NCBI GenBank assembly: GCA_003542955.1
Contig: DPJP01000244.1
Span: forward strand, 48,495 to 59,001
DNA from: Armatimonadota bacterium
Lineage (GTDB): Bacteria > Armatimonadota > Zipacnadia > Zipacnadales > UBA11051
DNA length: 10,507 bases
Direction of reading: 5' to 3'
Part shown: piece by piece, positions 5,027 through 10,507 of the stretch
Layout: every line of letters starts with the position of its first letter
Position numbering within the stretch: position 1 is the stretch's first letter
The notes under the pieces: model-generated
The model's database searches: none
Told to the model about the DNA's origin: nothing
What the model saw: the letters and a program-made list of their open reading frames with translations, nothing else
Made by a program: the position numbers and the translations under genes

Positions 5027-7906
5027 CTACGGCTCCAGCAAGAGCATCCGGTAGCCGAGGCCGGGCACGGTGAGCGTCAGCGAGCCATCGTCGAGTGCGA
5101 TGGTCTCCTTCGACGGCCAGTCGAGTGACGTGTCTGCCCCGACGCCGAGGCCCTTGCAGTCAATCCTGAACGGCCCCTCGCGGTCTTCCCGCCCCACATT
5201 GGCCACGATCAGTAGCACTGCCCCATCAGCGCGCTTGTAGGCGCTGGCATACACGTCCTGGAGGTCCGTCGCGGCGGGGGGCTTCGGGTCGAAGTACGGG
5301 ATGAAGTCAGCATCGACATACCCGAATTCGTCGAGCGCGGCGAAGGCCTCGTTGACGACGTCAGCATTGCACCAGATCGCCCACACATTCACATCATGGA
5401 CCATCAACAGCCCCATCAGCCCGCGCGTCGGCTCAACCTGCGTATCGTACGGTGGCCGGAACTCGGGCAGGAAGTAGGGCATGATCCCCCACTGGCGGCC
5501 CATGAACTCCGCGCGGAACGTATCGAGCGGGAACAGGTCCATGTAGCTGTCCTTGATCAGCCCGCGGAAGTGCTCGCCATCCAGATACGAGTCGTCATAG
5601 GCCAGGATCGGGATGGTCACTTTTCCCGACATGTGGGCCATCGTGAATGTCTCTTCCGGCCGGCTCTTGATCACCGCATACATTCGCCGGTAGAGGTCCC
5701 TGAATGCCAGCAGCGGGAACGTCGGGTAGCGCTTTGCGTCGCGCTCATAGCCGACGCCGGCCTCCAGCCGTGCCGAGGTGTACGGGTGTGTCTGGTCATG
5801 GTAGAGACCGTCAATGCCGTAGCGCTCGATGAACTCCCGGGTCTTCCAGATGATGAAATCGGCGTAGTTCTCCCCGAGCGGTGATGCCTGGGCGAAGCCG
5901 GCGCCGTAGCGGGCGACATCCCCCGACCCCGCATCCACCGGCCCCATCGCCCAGCCATAGCGGAAGAACGTCCACTCGGGAGCGGCTTCGGAGACGTATG
6001 TCAGGCACAGGTATGGCACGACCCTGATGCCCTGCCCCTGCAGACCGTCGACCCGCGCCTGGAAGGTCTCCGGCTCAGTCGCCTCGGGGTAGCCGAAGTA
6101 CTTGAGTGAATCGGCCTCCGGCGTCGGCCAGATGACGCTGACAGTGCTCTGGCGCCCGGGACTGAGTCTGTGACGCCGCCAGTCCTTCGGGATCGGCTTG
6201 ACCGGGGTCGCCTGAAGCCCGAACGCCAGCTTCCACCCATCCGGCAACGTCTGCCCCTCCGCAAGCACGTTCAGCCTGAGTATTACCGTATCATCGCGGC
6301 GCTCGACTTCGACGGCATTCTCTGCGCCGCGGTTGGGCCACATCTCGTCGGATTCGGCGAACCAGAACAGCCCACGGTCGTTGTCGCCCAGCCAGTAGAA
6401 GGGAATGAACGGGCTCTTGTCCACAACTCCGGCGCCCTCCGGCAGATTTCCTGTCACTTCGGATGTGTTCCAGGCTGCGCCGTAGCGATGCCGGTAGATG
6501 GCGTGAGCCGCCGCAACGGGTATCTCTACGCTGACCCGCTGCACCTCGGCGGCACGGGGGGCAGTGATCTCAGTCCATAGCACCCCGTCGTACTCAAGCC
6601 ACGAACTGACGCGGCACTCGATTGCGTCGCTGGTCAGACGCCCGGTCTGCTCGACGCGCGTCCGCGCCTCGGACAGGCTTGCGCGAGGGGCGGTGGTCGC
6701 CCAGACAACCCCTTCCCCGCCGGCGGTGACGCTCAGCGAAACGGGACCGGAGAGAAGCGGCTCGCCGGCCGAGTTGATGCCCGAAGGCAGCGGGCCCCGG
6801 GCGAAATCGTGCTCGCGACCCCAGCAGCGGACCGTACTACCGTCGAGTTCCATCGGCGTCCACGGCGGAAGGACCACGTCCTCCGTGCCCACGGAGGTGC
6901 CGATCCATGGCGTGTCCGGCACGATCACCTCGGCGCGCTTCTCCCCGATGGGGTTCCCGTCAAGCAGCAGCCCGGCGACGAGTTCGTACGCGCCAGGCAG
7001 GGTGGGCAGCGGGAGCCGAACTGTGGACTGTCCGCCGGTGACGGGCGTGGCCACGGTGCCGGCGGGCAGTGGCTGTCCGGTGCCCACGAGCGCCATCTCT
7101 ACGGCCACACGCTCATCATCCACGTCGGCGCCATTGAGGTTGACGCGCACTTCGAGGACACCCTCGGTGGGGAGCGGCTCGCGGGCGAGCAGGACCGTCT
7201 CTGCATCAAGCGGCTTGGTGAAGCCATAGTCGCCCGCGAAATGCGCCGCTATGTGATCCGGCGACAGCGCCCGGTCGTAGATGCGGACTTCGTCAATCAG
7301 CGAGGATGTCGTGCGCTCAAACTGCCACGGGTGGTCGCCGATGCGGAACGTCTCGCCAAGGTCGGTAGGCAGCTCCGCCTGGACCGGGAGCTTCCGCATG
7401 GGGCGGCCGTCCACATAGACCATCACACCATCCGTGGACCATGTGCCGGCGATGTGGTGCCACTCGCCCGGTTGCCATTGCAGCGGCATCACCGCCGAGT
7501 AGTACGGACCCCTGGTGTCGGCGGCGGCGAGCATCAGCAGGTTCGACTGCTGGAAGTACTTGTAGAGGTACAGGCAGCCTCTGTTCTTGGCCTCGAAGAA
7601 CACATGGAACTTGTCCTCGCTCGGGACCCAGTCCACCAGGCAGACCCACATCTCCACAGTGCCGGCAACCGGCTGCAGATGGCCTGCCACCGGGTAGTAC
7701 ACGTAGCCCGTCGTCGGCCCCGACCTGAGCGCCCGCCCGAACTGCCCATCGGCAAGCTCGGGAGCGCCCTCGACCGTCGCCGTACAGACACCGGCGCCAC
7801 TACGTCCATCATACCCGTTCTCGAAATCGGCGTAGAAGACCGGCTCAACAGCAGCCAGCGCAGCCGCGCTCAGGGCGGCGGCGGCCAGCAGTGCGGACCA
7901 TCGCAT
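5027..7906 (-). CDS. Secreted LamG-domain, GH123/DUF6067-like glycosidase
   Basis: This is a 959-residue exported protein. Residues 1-18 or so form a signal peptide (MRWSALLAAAALSAAALA). Residues about 22-228 form a LamG/concanavalin-A-like fold, with landmarks GTVEMWV, GEWHHIAGTW, VMVYVDGR and LIDEVRIYDRALS. A small beta-sandwich (about 235-330) and a larger beta-rich region (about 335-575) follow. A probable TIM barrel (about 585-875) shows IRVVPYLCL, YGIDGLYHDQ (696-705) and YLDGEHF (774-780); Asp704, Asp776 and Glu778 are candidate active-site acids. A beta-rich C-terminus closes the protein. The barrel and preceding sandwich resemble DUF6067/GH123-like proteins, whose characterised GH123 members are beta-N-acetylgalactosaminidases. 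The exact family and substrate are unproven. ATG 7906 has GGGAGGT 6 nt upstream. The gene starts 46 bp after the PDZ-like gene. Its role is probably binding and cutting a glycan outside the cytoplasm. Confidence 0.8.
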   Translation of the reverse strand: MRWSALLAAAALSAAALAAVEPVFYADFENGYDGRSGAGVCTATVEGAPELADGQFGRALRSGPTTGYVYYPVAGHLQPVAGTVEMWVCLVDWVPSEDKFHVFFEAKNRGCLYLYKYFQQSNLLMLAAADTRGPYYSAVMPLQWQPGEWHHIAGTWSTDGVMVYVDGRPMRKLPVQAELPTDLGETFRIGDHPWQFERTTSSLIDEVRIYDRALSPDHIAAHFAGDYGFTKPLDAETVLLAREPLPTEGVLEVRVNLNGADVDDERVAVEMALVGTGQPLPAGTVATPVTGGQSTVRLPLPTLPGAYELVAGLLLDGNPIGEKRAEVIVPDTPWIGTSVGTEDVVLPPWTPMELDGSTVRCWGREHDFARGPLPSGINSAGEPLLSGPVSLSVTAGGEGVVWATTAPRASLSEARTRVEQTGRLTSDAIECRVSSWLEYDGVLWTEITAPRAAEVQRVSVEIPVAAAHAIYRHRYGAAWNTSEVTGNLPEGAGVVDKSPFIPFYWLGDNDRGLFWFAESDEMWPNRGAENAVEVERRDDTVILRLNVLAEGQTLPDGWKLAFGLQATPVKPIPKDWRRHRLSPGRQSTVSVIWPTPEADSLKYFGYPEATEPETFQARVDGLQGQGIRVVPYLCLTYVSEAAPEWTFFRYGWAMGPVDAGSGDVARYGAGFAQASPLGENYADFIIWKTREFIERYGIDGLYHDQTHPYTSARLEAGVGYERDAKRYPTFPLLAFRDLYRRMYAVIKSRPEETFTMAHMSGKVTIPILAYDDSYLDGEHFRGLIKDSYMDLFPLDTFRAEFMGRQWGIMPYFLPEFRPPYDTQVEPTRGLMGLLMVHDVNVWAIWCNADVVNEAFAALDEFGYVDADFIPYFDPKPPAATDLQDVYASAYKRADGAVLLIVANVGREDREGPFRIDCKGLGVGADTSLDWPSKETIALDDGSLTLTVPGLGYRMLLLEP

Positions 7907-7919
7907 GGGAGTACCTCCC
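7907..7919 (-). promoter_or_regulatory. Ribosome binding site within a tight hairpin (LamG/GH123-like gene)
   Basis: On the minus strand the bases just before ATG 7906 read GGGAG-GTA-CTCCC, a perfect 5-bp stem with a 3-nt loop. The Shine-Dalgarno sequence GGGAGGT (7913-7919) is the upstream arm plus part of the loop, and the downstream arm touches the start codon. Folded, it would block initiation. A functional effect is inferred. Confidence 0.45.
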
Positions 7920-7952
7920 GGGACCTATGGGCGGCTGATCGACGCCGTGCAC

Positions 7953-9332
7953 TCAGTATGAGTACAAGTAGAGTCCGTCGTTGCTGTAGACGTCGTAGTC
8001 GTAGGAGCCGTCGATGGCGCCGATCGCGGACATCGACGCATTGTGCAGGTTGTTCATCGCCCCGAGGACGGTGTTGAACTGGTCGTCGCTCATCTCCCCG
8101 CCACCATATCCGGCGCTGCCGGGCCAGTAACTGCCTCCCGCGGGCAGAGCGGCCCCCGCCGCCAACTGCTGCTGGTAGGCGGCCTGTAGTTGCTGCTGGT
8201 ACGCCGCCTGCCACTGCGCCGCGAGCGCCTGTTGCTGCTGGGCCTGAGCCTGCTCCCAGGCCATCCGCACCATCATCCAGGTGCGGTCCATCTCGGAGAG
8301 TTGCTTCTTCTCCTGCTCACTCCCCGCGTTGAACTGCGCCACAGCCTGTTGGATGAACTGCTGCCTCTGCTCGGGGGTGAGTTGGAGCTGAATGCCCGAA
8401 GCCATCAGGTACTGGAAGAGGAAGTACTCGACCAGCGACTCCGCGTCCTGCCGTGTGAACAGGTACGGCGTGCCCGCGCCGGCCAGAACCTGCATGGCCC
8501 CGCTGGCCACCTGGATGATCACTTGCGCCATCGGGTTGTTCGGGTCGCCCTGCGCCAGACCGATGAAGACCTGCGCATACTGGGGCCGCATGGCTTCCTG
8601 CACCTGCAGCGGGAGGCTCCCCACCTGCGCCGGCGCCATCCGCACGCCCTGGGTGAAGCCCTGCACATCCTGTGGCGTGCCCTGCTGCCAGTAGCCGATC
8701 ATGCTCTGCTTGACGGCCTCGCGCTGGGCCTGCGTCAGACGCGTCCGGAACGCCCACTCCATCAGCGACCCGAAGATATCACAATCCCGCTGGTAGAGCG
8801 GCTCACCGGTGGCAGTCGTGGCCAGCACGGCGTCCGGGTCATCCGGGACGAAGTTCGCGGGCGCGCTGCCGGGTACGTAATCCTCCAGCTTCTGCTGGTG
8901 GCCCTCCATCTGCCCCTGCGGAACCTCGCCGCCGATGGGCGTGCCGAGCACGCACTCGAGCCGCGCCCACTGCCCATCTTGCTTGCGGAGCAGTAACAGG
9001 CGCATCTCAGTGCTGGCCTGGGTCTTCCCGGCGAACTGGGCGAAGTCGGTGAAGCTCGGGGCGATCGGATAGTAGTCGGTTTCCGCCGGAAGGCGAACGG
9101 AGATCAGCACATCGCCGGCCCGCACGCAACTGATCGCAGCCAGCGAGCCCTCGGCCACCGCCTCCACCCCGACGCCACACGGCTCGCCGTAGGCCTGCCC
9201 AACCTCGTCGAGTAGCGCCTGCGCGAGCGGGACGCACGTCATGCCGCCGAATGTTGCACTATCAGCCGACAAGCACACACCTGTAAGTCCCAGACATGCC
9301 ACCAGCACCACCACAAATCGCTTCCAGTCCAT
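7953..9332 (-). CDS. Secreted PDZ-like, glutamine-rich protein of unknown function
   Basis: This is a 459-residue protein. Residues 1-23 form a signal peptide (MDWKRF, then a hydrophobic core ending LSA). Residues about 29-132 read as a degenerate PDZ domain: GVGVEAVAEGSLAAISCVRAGDVLISV follows the PDZ pattern of a GxGV carboxylate loop, a gS.Aa turn and a GDvIl strand. Residues about 190-345 are helical and rich in Q, A and M. Residues 361-390 are extremely glutamine-rich and contain two tandem copies of QAAYQQQL. The tail is Gly/Ser/Tyr-rich and ends in DVYSNDGLYLYSY. No protease or other catalytic motif was seen. GGGGAGGAG lies 8 nt before ATG 9332, which decides the start; the frame is open further upstream, but that stretch has atypical composition. 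It lies 46 bp before the LamG/GH123-like gene. A role as a secreted scaffold or chaperone is possible, but the function is not recognised. Confidence 0.8.
   Translation of the reverse strand: MDWKRFVVVLVACLGLTGVCLSADSATFGGMTCVPLAQALLDEVGQAYGEPCGVGVEAVAEGSLAAISCVRAGDVLISVRLPAETDYYPIAPSFTDFAQFAGKTQASTEMRLLLLRKQDGQWARLECVLGTPIGGEVPQGQMEGHQQKLEDYVPGSAPANFVPDDPDAVLATTATGEPLYQRDCDIFGSLMEWAFRTRLTQAQREAVKQSMIGYWQQGTPQDVQGFTQGVRMAPAQVGSLPLQVQEAMRPQYAQVFIGLAQGDPNNPMAQVIIQVASGAMQVLAGAGTPYLFTRQDAESLVEYFLFQYLMASGIQLQLTPEQRQQFIQQAVAQFNAGSEQEKKQLSEMDRTWMMVRMAWEQAQAQQQQALAAQWQAAYQQQLQAAYQQQLAAGAALPAGGSYWPGSAGYGGGEMSDDQFNTVLGAMNNLHNASMSAIGAIDGSYDYDVYSNDGLYLYSY
8163..8210 (-). repeat. Tandem 24-bp duplication encoding QAAYQQQL twice
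   Basis: Two adjacent 24-bp units (8187-8210, then 8163-8186 in reading order) encode residues 375-382 and 383-390 of the PDZ-like protein. The peptides are identical, while the DNA units differ at five positions, all synonymous. That pattern suggests selection to keep the peptide rather than a very recent slippage event. Confidence 0.8.
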
Positions 9333-9597
9333 TCGTCTATCTCCTCCCCGCGCGGGCACTGCACTCGGCAGTACCGACTGTTGGTGCGCGCCCCGGGATG
9401 GCCTGCACGCGTTAGAGCCTGCCACTTCTTCGGTTGAGGGCGACCGATTTCCTGCCCGGTCTCGGACAATACCGCCACCGGTCTGAGGGCCTCCCGAGCG
9501 GGACCGCGCACCTACTCCCAAACAGCCACCAGGTGCACATCCGCCACGGCGCCCGCCTCCGTTGCCATCACGCATTCCCCCTCCGTCTCGCCAGACT
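9333..9597. other. Longest intergenic region (265 bp)
   Basis: This stretch lies between the stop of the FlgD-domain gene and the start of the PDZ-like gene, and is the most likely place for a promoter of the leftward cluster. Only short inverted repeats are visible: ACTGC/GCAGT at 9358-9372 and GACCG/CGGTC at 9442-9461. There is no T-tract, no recognisable riboswitch, and no -35/-10 pair that I would defend at this GC content. A possible 18-codon frame (9512-9568, minus) is not convincing. Confidence 0.4.
9341..9349 (-). promoter_or_regulatory. Ribosome binding site of the PDZ-like gene
   Basis: GGGGAGGAG on the minus strand lies 8 nt before ATG 9332, directly ahead of a classical signal peptide. 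This rejects the 120-residue N-terminal extension that the open frame would allow. Confidence 0.8.
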
Positions 9598-10507
9598 TCA
9601 GCGGCGTACCGTAACGGTCCTGACTGTCGAGGCTCGCGAACCGTCGGCCGCCAATGCGGTGATGGTGCACAGGTACACCCCCGACGGCACACGCGTGCCG
9701 GATGAGCCGCACAGGTCCCACGTCAGCGTGTTGACACCCGCGGCCCGGCTCCCGCAGTCCAGGCGGCGGATGGGCACGCCGGAGATGCTGCGGACCTCCA
9801 GGCGCATCTGCGCGTCCTCCGCCAGCACGCAGGTGATCGCCGCGCCCTGCCCGAGCTGCATGGCGCTGACGCCGGTGATCAGGGCTGAGCCGGCACCACG
9901 GCGGGTGATGTCGAGCGCGAAGCGCCTCTGGCCGTCAGCAGTGTACTCGTAGGATGGCGCCGTACGAAGGGCGACCACCGCGCCTGTGGCGAGGTCGCGT
10001 AGCGTGGCAATGCGGTCGGCGGGCAGCCCGCTGAGATCGGGAAAGCTGATGCGCACAGTGCTGCCGGGGGCACAGGCGACGACGAACTCCCAGCGGGTGT
10101 CAACGCAGGGCAGCGGGCGGATATCGAAGGCCATCGGGCCGTCGTCACTCGGGAAGTAGAGGTCCACGCCGTTGACGCCAACCGGCGGGTTGGGGATACA
10201 GAGCCGCTCCGCGGCGGACTTCCCCGCAACGCCGAGGAAGTTGATTGCATCGCTTCGGCCCCCGGCCTCCGCGCAGAGCTGTATCTGCCAGCCACCATCG
10301 TCTCTGTCGGCTGAGCCGATGACGTCTGCCGGCGGCTCCTTGACGGACGCCTCGGCGACGTCGGCGGGACTCCAGCCAATCACGCCATCGCCATCGGAGA
10401 GCACCCAGTACCCCCACCACGGCTGCAACGTCTGGTGCAGCTGGTTGAGCCCATCCTGCAACTCGGCGACCAGCTCGTAGCCGGAGCCCTGGTCGGTCCA
10501 GGCGAAC
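9598..10507 (-). CDS. Secreted multidomain protein, C-terminal part with FlgD-like Ig domain (5' end outside window)
   Basis: The frame is open to the right edge and stops at TGA (9598-9600), leaving 302 residues of a longer protein. The visible part starts FAWTDQGSGYEL and then shows LQPWWGYWVLSDGDGVIGW. This 'L.PW.GYWV' element is often seen near the C-terminus of large secreted proteins in Armatimonadota-type genomes. A beta-rich region follows (WQIQLCAEAGG, ATLRDLATGAVVALRTAPSYEY). The last 90 or so residues resemble a FlgD-type Ig domain, with the landmarks LRLEV-like strand, VNTLTWDLCGSSGTRVPSGVYLCTI and the end TVTVRR. The terminal strand ends in two arginines, as in many cell-surface C-terminal domains, but no specific sorting signal such as PEP-CTERM, LPXTG or a dockerin is seen. 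Any catalytic N-terminal domain lies outside the window. TTG 10461 inside the frame is not a plausible start because the similarity continues upstream of it. Confidence 0.75.
   Translation of the reverse strand, partial: FAWTDQGSGYELVAELQDGLNQLHQTLQPWWGYWVLSDGDGVIGWSPADVAEASVKEPPADVIGSADRDDGGWQIQLCAEAGGRSDAINFLGVAGKSAAERLCIPNPPVGVNGVDLYFPSDDGPMAFDIRPLPCVDTRWEFVVACAPGSTVRISFPDLSGLPADRIATLRDLATGAVVALRTAPSYEYTADGQRRFALDITRRGAGSALITGVSAMQLGQGAAITCVLAEDAQMRLEVRSISGVPIRRLDCGSRAAGVNTLTWDLCGSSGTRVPSGVYLCTITALAADGSRASTVRTVTVRR

Noticed and set aside
3940..5073. 377-codon open frame on the plus strand
   Set aside because: It is antisense to URO-D protein B, with shadow-like composition rich in Arg, Pro, Val and His. 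It also crosses the real gene's ribosome binding site and start.
6809..8077. 422-codon open frame on the plus strand
   Set aside because: It is antisense to the LamG/GH123-like gene and the end of the PDZ-like gene, with low-complexity Arg-rich composition and no domain.
8190..8996. 268-codon open frame on the plus strand
   Set aside because: It is antisense to the PDZ-like gene and its Leu/Arg/His-rich product mirrors the Gln/Ala-rich real reading frame.
9512..9568. 18-codon frame on the minus strand (MATEAGAVADVHLVAVWE)
   Set aside because: It has a purine-rich stretch upstream at poor spacing, is very short and has no supporting context. It was not called as a gene.
9333..9692. 120-residue N-terminal extension of the PDZ-like protein
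   Set aside because: It has Arg/Gly/Ser-rich composition, overlaps the FlgD-domain gene, and would bury a signal peptide that has its own strong ribosome binding site.

Overview
This is a high-GC bacterial window whose start sites are mostly led by strong GGAGG-type Shine-Dalgarno sequences. The gene mix suggests a free-living polysaccharide degrader of the Armatimonadota/Planctomycetota/Hydrogenedentes kind. It has uroporphyrinogen-decarboxylase-like methyltransferase paralogues, a GH31 glucosidase, a LamG/GH123-like secreted glycosidase, and secreted proteins ending in FlgD-like Ig domains. Armatimonadota is my best guess, but it rests on gene style only; no phylogenetic marker is present.

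Layout. The first 1.4 kb reads rightward: the 3' end of a DUF4838-like protein (cut by the window edge), then a translationally linked URO-D/MtaA-like protein (A). A 56-bp gap follows, across which transcription converges. Everything from 1443 to the right edge reads leftward. In transcription order (right to left) it is: a secreted protein with a C-terminal FlgD-like domain (cut by the window edge); a 265-bp gap without a convincing gene; a secreted PDZ-like, glutamine-rich protein of unknown role; a 959-residue secreted LamG/GH123-like protein; a second URO-D-like protein (B); and a cytoplasmic GH31 alpha-glycosidase. The last four are separated by only 46 to 82 bp and probably form one operon.

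How they may work together (inference). The exported proteins would bind and cut a glycan outside the cytoplasm. The GH31 enzyme would act on oligosaccharides inside. The two URO-D-superfamily proteins sit among carbohydrate genes rather than heme genes and carry the His-x-Cys zinc motif of cobamide-dependent methyltransferases. That suggests methyl-group removal from a methylated sugar or glycoside, but no corrinoid protein, transporter or regulator lies in the window. Protein A keeps the full His/Cys/Cys set, whereas protein B seems to lack the distal cysteine.

No tRNA, rRNA, CRISPR, insertion sequence or convincing intrinsic terminator was found. Points worth a second look are the URO-D pair, the PDZ/Q-rich protein, and short inverted repeats that overlap the ribosome binding sites of two operon genes.
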